DNA from: Ramichloridium luteum
Lineage: Eukaryota > Ascomycota > Dothideomycetes > Mycosphaerellales > Dissoconiaceae
Reading direction: 5' to 3'
DNA: 64,000 nt
NCBI GenBank assembly: GCA_002368545.1
Contig: MTSC01000008.1
Span: forward strand, 558,001-622,000
Shown: positions 53,906 through 63,961 of the stretch, one piece after another
How the letters are laid out: each line of letters starts with the position of its first letter
Numbering within the stretch: position 1 is the stretch's first letter
The notes under the pieces: model-generated
The model's input: only the letters and a program-made list of their open reading frames with translations
The model's database searches: none
Told to the model about the DNA's origin: nothing
Translations under genes and position numbers: made by a program

Positions 53906-56047
53906 ATGCTTGCCATGCGGAGAGTTCTCCAGAGCAGCAGGAGAACCCTCAGTAGCCTCCATGGAGCTCCGAGACCAGGCTTCGCGACGCACGCATCGGT
54001 AAGACGTCAACAGCAGCTCATTACTGCAAATCATCTGCAAAACCGATCGCTTTGCTGCTCTGCTTCGCGACTCACAGCAGACGCACATGGCGCCGGACTG
54101 GAATCGCCGCCGTTGTCGCATTCCATACGTGAGCCTGCGACGATCTCAACCCTTTCCCGAAACCTTCCCACGATATGTTCAGGATGCGGCGCATTAAGTC
54201 AAACCATAGACTCGGGGCTGCCGGGATACTACGACCCCAAGAAAAAAGGCGTTAGGAGAACTGCAAGAAGCCTGGCAGAGGATAAGGTCTTCGAGGAAGC
54301 AATGGCTCGTCTGTCGCAAGAGGGAGGGGGTTTGGATCAAGAGTCAGGCCCTCGCGCGGATGATATTCAGACCGCAAGTCCTGTTGAACCCATCTGCGAC
54401 CGCTGTCATGCCCTGATGTACCAGAACAAGGGCGCCTCAATCATACATCCATCCATGCAGTCTATTCAATCGATCATTGAGTCTAGTCCGCACAAGAACA
54501 ACCATATATACCATGTTGTTGACGCTGCCGACTTTCCAATGTCTATGATCTCAAACTTGACAGCAGCTCTCGAATTGCCACGACTGCGGACGCAGAACCG
54601 AAGATCAAAGAGCATGCAGTATATCCGTGGCCGCAAAGCGGAGGTCTCGTTCATTATCACACGATCGGATTTGCTTGCTCCGCAAAAAGAGCAGGTCGAC
54701 CGTCTCTTGCCGTATCTGCAGGAAGTCTTACGAGATGCCCTAGGGCGTTCGGGACGCAACGTGCGCTTGGGCAACATCAGGCTCGTGAGTGCTAAACGCG
54801 GGTGGTGGACGCCTGTTGTCAAGGAAGAGATATGGCGACGGGGAGGCGCTGGATGGCTGGTCGGAAAAGTCAATGTCGGCAAAAGTGCCCTTTTCTCGGT
54901 CATCTTTCCCAAAGGTCGTAACGATCCAGCACTGGAGGGGAAGGCAGCGAGCGTTGCGGACGATGCGTTCACAAGCCAAGGTGCGGCTCAAACAACAGAT
55001 ACGTCCTCAGGCTTGGGAGACACGAACCCTTCCTCAGACGTCCGGTCTACGCATACTGAGAACAATACTCCAATCACTACCAGGCAAGCTAGCGAGACAG
55101 AAGTCACCGACGAAGCAGAAGATGAACAGCATCCTATATTTGACGAGAGCATCGATGCTTCCCTATTGCCCCCTCTCCGACATGAGACGGCATTTCCGCA
55201 GATGCCGATCGAATCTTCCTTACCAGGAACTACAGCATCGCCTATCCGCATTCCGTACGGCCGTGGCAAAGGAGAACTTATTGATCTTCCCGGCGTGGAG
55301 CGCAGCTTATTGGAAAGCCATGTCCTTCCGGAGCATCGATCTTCTCTAGTGATGAAATCCCGAATTGTGCCAAAACAGATGGCGATCGATCCCGGGCAGT
55401 CACTCCTGGTTGGCGGACTTATCAGAATTACACCGTTGAAGGAAAACGTACAGTTCTTATCCTACTCGTTCACTCCGTTGGAAAGCCATGTGACAGCGAC
55501 CAGAAAGGCCATTGCTGTACAGACTGGCTGCAATGAAGACGGAACGCCGTATGACCGATTTGTCGAAAGCATCGCCACGGACGAAGCCAAGCTTCGAATG
55601 AAAAGCGCTGGCAAGTTTACCCTGCGCTGGGATGTGACCAAGCAGCGGACTGGGTCCCTTACGGACAAGGCAGCCGGCAAACAGAGACCAGACGATCTCC
55701 CGTTCATCGTGTACAGCGCGGACATTCTCGTTGAAGGCGTTGGCTGGGTCGAGCTCACATGTCAGGTGCGCAAGTCCAAGAGGCGGCACACCTTTACTGA
55801 CTCCCTGATGGAACCTGCTCCGGATATGGAGGACGTTCAGAACGAATGGAGCCCACCGCAAGTAGAAGTTTTTAGCCCTGAAGGAAGATTCATCGGTATT
55901 CGGCGGCCAATGAACGCTTGGTTGCTTGGCGGGCCAAAGCAATTGCCGAAGCATGCTCGCAAAGTCCGGCCTCGGACATCAATGTCTATGAAGCGCAGGC
56001 AAGAAGGTGGTGCGAGAGGTTTACGGCAAGTGAATACGTCTTCATAA
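53906..56047 (+). CDS. GEP3: Mitochondrial circularly permuted GTPase Gep3 (YqeH-like)
   Basis: Intronless, 713 aa. Gep3/Mtg3 is a mitochondrial GTPase required for small-subunit ribosome assembly; it genetically interacts with prohibitins. An Arg-rich presequence (MLAMRRVLQSSRRTLSSLHG) suggests matrix targeting. Two CxxC pairs (ICSGCGALSQ, about residue 91, and CDRCHALMY, about 164) form the YqeH-type zinc ribbon. GTPase motifs occur in permuted order: a G4-like TRSDLL (about 251), a G5-like SAKRGW, the P-loop VGKVNVGKSALFS (about 318) and G3 DLPGVE (about 458). An acidic Thr-rich insert (about 345-430) separates P-loop and G3 and is longer than I expect for the family. The C-terminal half holds IRITPLKENVQFLSY and beta-rich RNA-binding-like sequence, ending basic (KVRPRTSMSMKRRQE). 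It converges on the tetraspanin gene, 84 bp between stops. Confidence 0.92.
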   Translation: MLAMRRVLQSSRRTLSSLHGAPRPGFATHASVRRQQQLITANHLQNRSLCCSASRLTADAHGAGLESPPLSHSIREPATISTLSRNLPTICSGCGALSQTIDSGLPGYYDPKKKGVRRTARSLAEDKVFEEAMARLSQEGGGLDQESGPRADDIQTASPVEPICDRCHALMYQNKGASIIHPSMQSIQSIIESSPHKNNHIYHVVDAADFPMSMISNLTAALELPRLRTQNRRSKSMQYIRGRKAEVSFIITRSDLLAPQKEQVDRLLPYLQEVLRDALGRSGRNVRLGNIRLVSAKRGWWTPVVKEEIWRRGGAGWLVGKVNVGKSALFSVIFPKGRNDPALEGKAASVADDAFTSQGAAQTTDTSSGLGDTNPSSDVRSTHTENNTPITTRQASETEVTDEAEDEQHPIFDESIDASLLPPLRHETAFPQMPIESSLPGTTASPIRIPYGRGKGELIDLPGVERSLLESHVLPEHRSSLVMKSRIVPKQMAIDPGQSLLVGGLIRITPLKENVQFLSYSFTPLESHVTATRKAIAVQTGCNEDGTPYDRFVESIATDEAKLRMKSAGKFTLRWDVTKQRTGSLTDKAAGKQRPDDLPFIVYSADILVEGVGWVELTCQVRKSKRRHTFTDSLMEPAPDMEDVQNEWSPPQVEVFSPEGRFIGIRRPMNAWLLGGPKQLPKHARKVRPRTSMSMKRRQEGGARGLRQVNTSS

Positions 56048-56131
56048 GCCTACTAACACACCTGCCTCTTGCATCTCTTATATGATGCTGGGATCGCCAC
56101 TCAACCTCACTTGGACACACACAACTCAATC

Positions 56132-57156
56132 TCAGTCTTGGTTCCAAATACCACGTTCCTGAGTCCCTTGACTCGATCGATTCCGATTCTGCTCCACGCG
56201 AGAGGCAAGTTCCGAATCTCTGTTCAAACTTGTAACCTCATCTTCCACCTCTTCCTCCTCCTCTTGCACTTCATCTGCTGGATGATACACGCCGCTCCCA
56301 CCGATGAGACGGCTGGTAATGTTGTTTCCGGCCTCGCTGTCCTCGATTGGCAATCGAATCGTCGACGGCAGCCAGGAGCTTTTCCTGCCGGAGGACAGGT
56401 ACAATACAAGCTCGATCACGGTCAGCAGCACTCTGGTATGATTGGCTTGGGGTGCGTACCTTCCATAGAAACACGCCGATCGGAACGACCAGCAACATGG
56501 CGCCCACTTTCCTCTCCAGCGCGGTCCACGGCGCCGCACAACTGGTGTTCCGCCCATATCTCACCATACACGCCTCTGCTCCGTTGGGATTTGGGGGAAA
56601 GGGGAATGCCATGTCTCGCGGGCTCTTGAATCCACAACAGTTCAATCCATCTTGAATGCGTTGGATCCGGCCGGCATCTTTCATTGAAAACATATGCTGC
56701 CACCGCTCTTGCAGTGGGCATGATAGCCCGGCTGCCGGAGCAATGTGCGTGCCTGCTAAAGTCGCGAGCACGACCTCGAAGATCAGAAAGACAGCACTGA
56801 GAAGCAGGAAGACGGGCGATGTCTGCAATGTACCGCCGTCCGTGGTCGCGTGGCGAGCTTGAAACGTAGCCCAGGCTTCCAGGGCGATCCCCGCGAGCGG
56901 AGGCAGGGCGACAGTGAGGGCGGCGAAGATATTGGCGATGGGCAGGGAGTAGTTGTGGATCTCGACGAGGGCGTAGATCGCCAGGGCTGTGAGCGCGGCG
57001 AGCCACTGTAGGATAGGTGAACTCGCGGTCAGCCTGCTGTTCCAGTTGTGTACAACAAAATCATTGTGCCACGTTGGCAAAACATTTAGAACTCACAACG
57101 ATGCTTGCGCCCGTGACTAGTCGCCGCTTTGTAGCGATGGACCGATGATGTGGCAT
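56132..57156 (-). CDS. Fungal tetraspanin-like membrane protein (Tsp3 type)
   Basis: Three exons, 57097-57156, 56460-57005 and 56132-56410, give 294 aa. Intron 1 (GTGAGT to CCTACAG) is solid. Intron 2 (49 nt, GTACGC donor, CTGAC branch, unusual GAG acceptor) is chosen because it keeps phase and completes span four (MLLVVPIGVFLWK-LVLYL). Spans 1-3 lie in TGASIVWLAALTALAIYALV, IANIFAALTVALPPLAGIAL and VFLLLSAVFLIFEVVLATLA. The large extracellular loop has the tetraspanin signature LNCCG plus two further Cys (EACMVRYGRNTSCAAPW). The tail is acidic (DEVQEEEEEVEDE) and cytosolic. Fungal tetraspanins organise membrane domains; Pls1-type members act in appressoria, but this one is not assigned to Pls1. 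An alternative end without intron 2 would stop near 56271 and lose span four. Confidence 0.78.
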
Positions 57157-58056
57157 GATGCCTTTTCGGAAGAGTTGAGGATGAAAACTCGTGGCTTTTG
57201 ATGGTGTCAATCGTCTGATGATACAATATCTACAAAACACATTTGTTGATGAAGAGGTCAACTCCTGCTCTCCGTTCACTCGAGCACCTGATCATCATGT
57301 GTCCACAAGTGAGGCAAACAAGGCTGCAACCCTCTTGACAGTCCCGTGATTCACCGTGATGCATGCAGCATCCAGCTGGACCCTCCAGTACCAGTATGCA
57401 GTCGATAGCTAGAGACGGAGCTCTCTACAGCTCGCGTACTCAGGAGTTGCAGGCACACAGGTAGCTGATGACCAACGGCTATAGGGCTCATCGCACTGCA
57501 ACACCAGTACGCGGCATTACAATATACACATCGATTGTGCATCAACAGAAGGTGAAGGCTCTCGGAGCGGAACCGCACGCGAGTCATTATTGCATCGGTT
57601 GTCGATCCACGCGCGGCACGTCTGTCCGACGCGCCGAGTTCTTGCAGTTGCTCATCCTGACGAAGGGTCTGCATCATTGATCACACAGACAGAATCAGGG
57701 TCACCCACATCTCCGATCACAGACCAACGCGCGTCACCTACCGCGGTCTCATATCCTGTCAGGCATATACCAAATGAGACAGTGAGTACATGCGTGAAGA
57801 GTAGCATAAAAAACCACATGTTGACTACAACAGAGATTAGGGAAGTATTGGGGTATCATTGCTGTGATTATGTATATTAAGTTGACTAGTAGTACTTTCA
57901 TAACACATCCGGTCTCAATCTTTCGTGTTTCGCTTCAAAACTCCGCGCTGAGAAACTCAACTGATAACATTATCATACACGATGATTTCGGATAGTGAGC
58001 ATTGGTCGCGTAAGGTGGTTAGATTCGTGTTCATCCAACCGATTGTCGTTGCTCAT
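57157..58056. other. Intergenic region upstream of the tetraspanin gene
   Basis: About 900 bp between the tetraspanin start and the MARVEL stop on the same strand. Short frames (57351-57677, 57590-57880) have no recognisable content. AT content rises at 57780-57980, consistent with a 3' UTR or terminator side of the MARVEL gene. Nothing else seen. Confidence 0.5.
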
Positions 58057-58907
58057 TTAGTAGTTGGTGGCAGTGCCGGTGGTGGCAGTGTTGTTGTAGC
58101 CATACGGGTTGGGCTCAACCTTGTCGTGGGTGTGGACACCGTTGTTGATGGTGGTGCCGGTGTAGGCGGTGTCATGGCTGGGACGGGTGTCAACGGCAGC
58201 GGGGGCAAGGCCGGCCTCGGCGTCACGGTTCTTGCGGCGGGCGAAGAGGCCCTTCTTCTTGCCCGAGCCGGCGGTGTAGCCGTTGGACGGGGAGGGACCA
58301 AAGCGCTTCTCCTTCTTGTGGTGGCGGGCGAGTGCGACTTGCATGGCGGCGGTGGCCAGGAAGACAAAACAGCCGATGATGGCAACAGCGAAGCAAGCCT
58401 TGTTCATGCGGCAGGCAGTAGTAGGGCTGACACTGTAGGTCCACTCGCTCTGGCCGGCGCCGTTGGTGAAGCCGGTGGCCTGGTTGCTGAGCGAGCCGCG
58501 GATGGGGCTGAAGGGGAAGTCACCGCTGCACGAGTATGCACCCTGGCGGGTCAGGATGGCGAGCGCGATGAAGCCACCAACGAAGGCGATGTCCAGAACA
58601 ATGCCCAGGAACGCGAAGAAGCTGATGCCACCAAGGCAGCAGGTCAGGACAACGGCGAAGATGGTGTAGAGGACCGCAGCGCCAGAGATACCCTCAACGG
58701 CCTTGGCATCCCGCGAGATGTATGCATCGCGGTCGGCGAGGACAGCGAGGAAGTAGCCTGATGGAGGTCAGGAAATTGAAAATTTCCAGCGATGCAAGGT
58801 TGTCACAACTTACTGTAAATACCGAGGATGATGGCTGCGCAGCAGAAAGCGAGCAAGTAGAGGAAGCTCTGGAAGATGCGCAGAGCGCCGCCCTTGACGA
58901 TACCCAT
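58057..58907 (-). CDS. MARVEL-domain four-span membrane protein
   Basis: Two exons, 58814-58907 and 58057-58757, with a 56-nt intron (GTAAGT to CATCAG), give 264 aa. The four hydrophobic segments expected of MARVEL proteins are IFQSFLYLLAFCCAAIILGI (about 11-30), the pair GAAVLYTIFAVVLTCCLGGI and FLGIVLDIAFVGGFIALAIL (about 53-100), and AVAIIGCFVFLATAAMQVAL (about 153-172). An extracellular loop between spans three and four carries two Cys. The C-terminal tail is cytosolic: first basic (KKEKRF, GKKKGLFARRKNRD), then Asn/Thr/Tyr-rich (TAYTGTTINNGVHTHDK). Fungal members relate to Nce102 and Sur7-like proteins that shape plasma-membrane domains; the exact role is not known. Strong codon bias suggests good expression and produces a 259-codon antisense open frame, which I reject. 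Confidence 0.86.
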
Positions 58908-60949
58908 GGTGAGTGATGTGGTGACGAGGTTGAGGTTGTAGGTGTTGATGCGACCGGAATGGTACGACGTTGATGGAAAGAAAAGAAGTTCGTCGGCGAC
59001 GATGCGATGTTCTGCGACGAAGGCACGCAGGCACGAGGCTAATGTAGGAGCCGAGATGATGGTCCAGAAAATCCCTTCAGCTGTGACCTGTCTCAGCGAC
59101 CGTTTGGCTTATGAACGCGCTGGCTCGGATATGACGTCGGTCGCAATTTCCAGCCAAGTCGTCACACGCCTGACGCAGACTTGCCGACTTTGGGGGAAAG
59201 CCTGGTGCGGAACGGGGGAGGGCAAGCGCATTCCTGCCTGCGCTAAGTTCCTCGACCGGGTCTCTGGTCAAGCCACTCGATCGTCATGCCTATGGAGAGC
59301 GAGCACGTCGAGTCCTCGGGGCTTTCTTGGCACTAGCGGTACAACCTTATCGGCCCTTGCTACAGGCCCATCGCCGCATCGGCTTTCACATTGGAGGTCA
59401 TCCAATCGCTCCTTTGCGATCGCCAGTTTTCCTGCTTTCCGCCCGACCTCCTTCGTGAACTCAAGTGACGGCATTTTTTTCTCCGTGCAGGTGTGGATGC
59501 GACAGAACTGCGTCGATCAAGTACAAAGCCACACAGCCACGCAGCCACGAGTCGCATTGCATCACCTGATCGGCGTCCTTGCAGTTTTCCCATCCTCTGT
59601 GGCTTGTGAATTTTAAACAGGAGGTGCACGGAATACGCCCAAATTCACACGGGCAGCTTGTGGCACCCTCGGGTATGTCATTGGCATCAGCCACAGACGC
59701 CCTGGACCGGTCGGTGACGAGGCGTCCGACACGATCGTGAATACCCTGTGTACATGGTGGCTCAAATGCTCCGCGGAACCTCAAGCCTCATCGGACGTGG
59801 CATGTGGGCACGCGCTCGGGGCTATCCTACACATACAAGGTGTACCGAAGCACGGTACTGTACGATAATGACAATGGCGTCGGCACACAGGCACGTTCCT
59901 TGCTTGCACATGGCCATGGGCATATTGATCCTGGCATACCTTAGCATGCCTCATCTCACGCCTCTGACAGATCGTGAGACTGTGTGATAGTTACCACTGG
60001 CTGTGAAGTGTCTCTGGGAACGTCAGTGCACATCGTGGCCGACGTTTCTTGTTTGCGCATGGACTAGTATGGCATGTTCCCGTTATTTGCACCAGGTTCC
60101 GCTGCCGTCACTCAGGCTTCCGCCATGGAATCTCAACCGAGGACAGCAGGACCAGGCACTGAGATTCTCTTGGAAAGGCCAGCGCATGGAGAGCAAATCG
60201 AGAATTGCCGCGCTGGTCCAAAGCTCGCTATATGGCAGCCGGCGCATTGGGTCACCTCTGGCTCGCTATGATCCGGTCTGTGAGGCAGGCCAAAATTTAC
60301 AGGGACGAGCGCCACAATACATCAGCCCAGCTGTTCGTGGTGCGTTGCCAACTTTTGGTTCGGTGCACAGGTAAAAGGCACGTTCGGAAGCCGGGCCTGG
60401 TCTCGCTTTCGTTCAAATCATGGATTGACTTGTGTTTCAACTCGCGTTTCGGTGGTGCCCTCCTGATCGCGCATCATCCAACATCATACACTCATGACTT
60501 TGGCTGTTGCATGCTTTGGTCTCCACTGATGCTGCCGAAACTGTGGCTGAAGCTGATACCACGATCACGCACGTGTACCAACGCTTCTAAAGCGCAGCCT
60601 TGGAGATCGACACAACGTCTGTGACCCTGCGTCATCAGAGTCATTGGCATGAACCCTACACTTCAAAGGCACTCAAGTTCAAGCTGACAAGTCCTAAGCA
60701 TCGTGAAGTAAATGAGCTGATTTTCGATTGAAAACCATTAAGTAGGTAAGGACAGTAATACATTCCACTCTGGGTCATCTCAGTTGCTCTGATCTACTCC
60801 AGCGCGTCCAATTAGGGCCCTGGAAACCAATCCGATGGATCCATCTTTTTGCAGCCACGTAATGACTTGAGCTTCTGTGGCACCCGGGAAAACGGCACCA
60901 GCGACAGAAGGCTCCACCGTCAAGAATGCGTACCGTATCTCTGATTTTT
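58908..60949. other. 2-kb intergenic region upstream of the MARVEL gene
   Basis: Holds the MARVEL promoter and the 3' side of the secreted-protein gene. A 224-codon plus-strand frame (58942-59616) overlaps the MARVEL leader and shows no domain, composition bias or splice support. Other frames (59748-59987, 60003-60374, 60205-60624) overlap each other in several frames and look random. No repeat or RNA gene found. Confidence 0.5.
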
Positions 60950-61603
60950 TTAAGAGCAGACGACCTGGTAGCTGACAAGCTGGTTGCCAGCGCTGCCAGT
61001 CTGCGGAACGAACACGGTGCCCTGGCCATGGCTCACAGGGTCGGGGTCGTTGCCGTTGGATCGCTGTGTGAAGATCTCTCCGTCAATGGCCAGGAACAGG
61101 GGCTTGTACTGGATCTTGCCCTCGGCGCCGTTGCACTTGATGGTGATGTCGACCTCCTCAGTCTCAGAAGTCGACTCAGTGACGGTGATTGACTGGCCCA
61201 GAGACACGCCGGCCGAGGCTGTGACGCCTTCCTGCTCGAAGCTGCCGCCGAAGTTGAATTCGATGCTTTGGGTCACGCTGATGGACGAGGTGTGGGACAC
61301 GGTGAACTTGTACACTGTGCCGTCTGGAAGCTGGCCGGTGCCATCGGTCCAGTCGCTGTTGGCGACGGAGGAACGGAAGGTGGCGTCCTTCACGCCCAGC
61401 ACGGTCGTGAAGCCGTTCCCATCGTCACCAAACTGGCAGTCGCAGGCAACTTCCAGCTTGTCCGGGTTCTGGTCCTTCCAGTCATCGCAGTCCTTGCAGG
61501 TGTTGTAGCGCTTGAAGAGGTCGTTCTCGTTCTTGCTGACGCCCGGAGCGATGGGCTTGGCCACGGCAAGCACCGCGAGACCAGCAATCAATGCAGTGTA
61601 CAT
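60950..61603 (-). CDS. Small secreted Cys-containing protein with Kex2-type propeptide
   Basis: Intronless, 217 aa, family not recognised. A signal peptide is clear (MYTALIAGLAVLAVAKP). A dibasic KR at residues 31-32 (NENDLFKR) suggests Kex2 processing to a mature chain starting at Tyr33. Six Cys are present in the mature part: CKDC (36, 39), CDC (about 54, 56), one in IKCNG and the last in the C-terminal VVCS, so three disulfides are possible. The middle (about 95-150) alternates Ser/Thr with hydrophobic residues (HTSSISVTQSIEFNF, then GVTASAGVSLGQSITVTEST), a beta-hairpin-like pattern also seen in some membrane-inserting beta proteins. That resemblance is by pattern only and no toxic activity is claimed. 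An effector, adhesion or wall role is equally open. It lies in a gene-poor stretch. Confidence 0.77.
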   Translation of the reverse strand: MYTALIAGLAVLAVAKPIAPGVSKNENDLFKRYNTCKDCDDWKDQNPDKLEVACDCQFGDDGNGFTTVLGVKDATFRSSVANSDWTDGTGQLPDGTVYKFTVSHTSSISVTQSIEFNFGGSFEQEGVTASAGVSLGQSITVTESTSETEEVDITIKCNGAEGKIQYKPLFLAIDGEIFTQRSNGNDPDPVSHGQGTVFVPQTGSAGNQLVSYQVVCS

Positions 61604-62781
61604 GTTGAGTGAAGGAGTTGTGTTTTGGTGACTGGAAGGGACGAATTTGAAGATGCTGCGAAGCTATCTGAGATTGTGAGTGTGGATAGTGGCCCATTGA
61701 TGCGGTGATTTGTGCATTTATATATTGCATTGCGACCTCGTCGATGCCATGGATGCTGTCCTTCAGTCGTGGTCTCCCTGTGGAGGATCTTGCTTCGACT
61801 CATCTCCAGTCATCCATCGAGATCGACCACGACGACAATGGACCATCTTCACACCCAAAATCCCAATTTGTGTATGTTGGAATACAGACAAACCAATGAT
61901 AATTCGGTCAGGAGGAACTCTTGCTGGGCTGTAGGACTATAAGTCTGGGCATTCGACAAGCTCACTTCCTGAAATGCCTTTTTGGTAATAAGACATCTTG
62001 GCGACGAGCATCTGATGCCTAATCTGGCTGATGCTCGCGATTATCAACATGCTCTGAAGTCATTGTGTTCATCTTGCCGCGAGAAGTGTCCCAGCTGCGG
62101 CTGGAAGGATGCTTGGCACCATGTGTCCAACAGCAGCTGCCCATACGAGAAAGATGAAGATCAACACCTCCTTTACGCGTCTGAGCTCATACCATCCTGC
62201 TCAGGGATGCCGTATATCACCTGGTCTCGATAGTGGGGCACATATAATTGTGTCTGTAAGTCAGACTTTGAAGGCTCGCAATGCAAGAATCCCCCGGGGA
62301 AGACTTGAGATCCAGCACCAATGAGCAGAGGATTGTTCAGTGAACACAACGATTCGTAGGACCGTCTTCCGCTAACACATCGAATATGATAGATCGAAGG
62401 ACTTTAATGCACATTTTGGCGTTCGACGGCGGCTGTCCTTCAAATCCATGCCTGCCATAATCGTGATCCAAACATACCTTACCTTAGGGTTATGTTCAAA
62501 CTCACAAAACCCTAATGAGAGTACTGTAATTCCTCGTTATGATAAAATGCGCCCGAGCCGTGCCTGAGTCTTCAAATTTCTAATGCTCCATGAATGCTGT
62601 TTTGGCATTGGAAACCTTGTGTGTTCATACGATGCACTTCTGACACCTTGATGGCCACTCGAGGTGTGTACTGTATGTAGGTGCAGCGCGAGGAATTTGA
62701 ACGTCCTTTCCGTATGGAACAATCCTTTCGTACCTACGGGATCACATACTTTCACCTGGAACGTGCGCATCGTCAACACTC
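61604..62781. other. Intergenic region upstream of the secreted-protein gene
   Basis: About 1.2 kb between the secreted-protein start and the dehydrogenase stop, both minus strand. A TATATATTG box lies at about 61719-61727, roughly 115 bp upstream of the ATG. An inverted TTAGGGTT pair at 62484-62515 is listed separately. A small Cys-rich frame (61982-62233) is not supported as a gene. Confidence 0.5.
62484..62515. repeat. Inverted pair of telomere-like TTAGGGTT boxes
   Basis: TTAGGGTT at 62484-62491 and its exact complement AACCCTAA at 62508-62515, separated by 16 bp. Each arm is one and a third fungal telomere repeats (TTAGGG). It could be a two-site target for a Tbf1-like Myb factor; it is far too short to be a relic telomere. 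Confidence 0.4.
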
Positions 62782-63961
62782 TCAAACTTGACCACTAGCT
62801 TTTACCAACACTTTGACCTGATTCTCTTTGTCATTGATCAGCGTCATGAAGCCCTCCTTCAACACCTCACTCATCTCGATCCTCTTGGTGATCATCTTGT
62901 GACACATGTCGAGCCGCCCGTCAGCGATCGCATCAATGACTTCTTGGAAGTCGGACTTGACGTAAGTTGCAACGCCAAGATACCGTCTCTCCTTGAACAC
63001 AAGGTCGTTGGGTGTGATCGTGCATGGCTTCTCCCAGATGGCAATGTTCACGTGCGTGCCGCGGGCCTTGATCGCGTGGATTGCCTGGTCAAGCCCAGCC
63101 TGCACGCCGGCCGCGTCGAATGATACGTCCACGCCACGATCATTGGTGAGCTGACGGCAACGTGCAACGATATCATCTCGTGTCGGGTCGAGGACCACGT
63201 GGGCCCCAAATTCTGCTGCGAATTTCTTCCGCATCCCGGAGACTTCGGAGCAGATGATCTGAGGGCAGCCGCGCGCGCGCAGTGCTTGGATGACCGCAAG
63301 GCCGATGGGACCACCCCCCAGAACGAGAGCAGTATCTGTGCGCTTGAAGGGAGATGCATTGACAGCGTGCCATCCCACTGCAAGTGGCTCGACGAGTGCT
63401 GCGAAAGTCAGCGTCTCAAACATCGCTTTGGCGGGTTTCGACACAAGCTTACCCATCACGTCCAGCCCACAGTTGTCTGGCGCGTGGAAAAGGGTGTATT
63501 CTGGCACGACCAGATAATCTGCAAGACCGCCGCCCCATCCACTGAGGCCGACGAATCCGTTCTTCCAACAGCAATTCACGAGGCCTTCCTGACAGGCTCC
63601 ACAGTCGCCATCGTAGATGATGGGGGCTACAACAACCCGCCTTCCGACTCTGAATTGATCGGAAACACCCTCGCCAACCTCTTCGATCACGCCGCTGAAC
63701 TCGTGTCCGAAGGTGATAGGAACTTGTTCGCCAGTAATCGGATGCGGAGTCGTTGGGCACAACGAGGGCCCCCCGAGATACTCATGCAGGTCGCTACCAC
63801 AGATACCGCACCAGGCCGGCTTGACTTTCACTTTCCCAGGACCGCATACCGGTTCCGGAACGTCCTTGAGATTCACTCAGTTTCGAAATAGATCACACCC
63901 AAGCATTTTCGCTCACCTCATATCGCAGGTCCTCCTTGCCATGAAATCTTACAGCCTTCAT
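62782..63961 (-). CDS. Zinc-dependent medium-chain dehydrogenase (2,3-butanediol/sorbitol type)
   Basis: Two exons, 63917-63961 and 62782-63864, joined by a 52-nt intron (GTGAGC to CTCAAG), give 375 aa. The join restores MKAVRFHGKEDLRYE-DVPEP at the start, the normal N-terminus of this family. Zinc-site features are CGICGSDLHEY (catalytic Cys), GHEFSGVIEEVGEGV with the catalytic His-Glu, and a structural-zinc cluster read as CGACQEGLVNCCW. The NAD(P) fold motif is LVLGGGPIGLAVIQALRARG, followed by VLDPTRDDI and GVDVSFDAAGVQAGLDQAI. This fits (R,R)-butanediol dehydrogenase or related polyol dehydrogenases, interconverting secondary alcohols and ketones in the cytosol. Substrate cannot be fixed from sequence. 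The acceptor AAG is less common but is the only one that keeps phase. Confidence 0.92.

Noticed and set aside
57982..58761. 259-codon Gly/Val-rich frame antisense to the MARVEL gene
   Set aside because: Low-complexity mirror of a codon-biased gene; no start context or domain.
58942..59616. 224-codon plus-strand frame upstream of the MARVEL gene
   Set aside because: Begins inside the MARVEL leader region and has no recognisable motif or splice partners.
61982..62233. Cys-rich 83-codon frame (CSSCREKCPSCGW)
   Set aside because: Looks zinc-finger-like at first, but Cys spacing fits no family, there is no signal peptide and no neighbouring exon extends it.
62484..62515. Internal telomere or subtelomeric relic
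   Set aside because: Only one and a third repeats on each side, surrounded by ordinary gene sequence.
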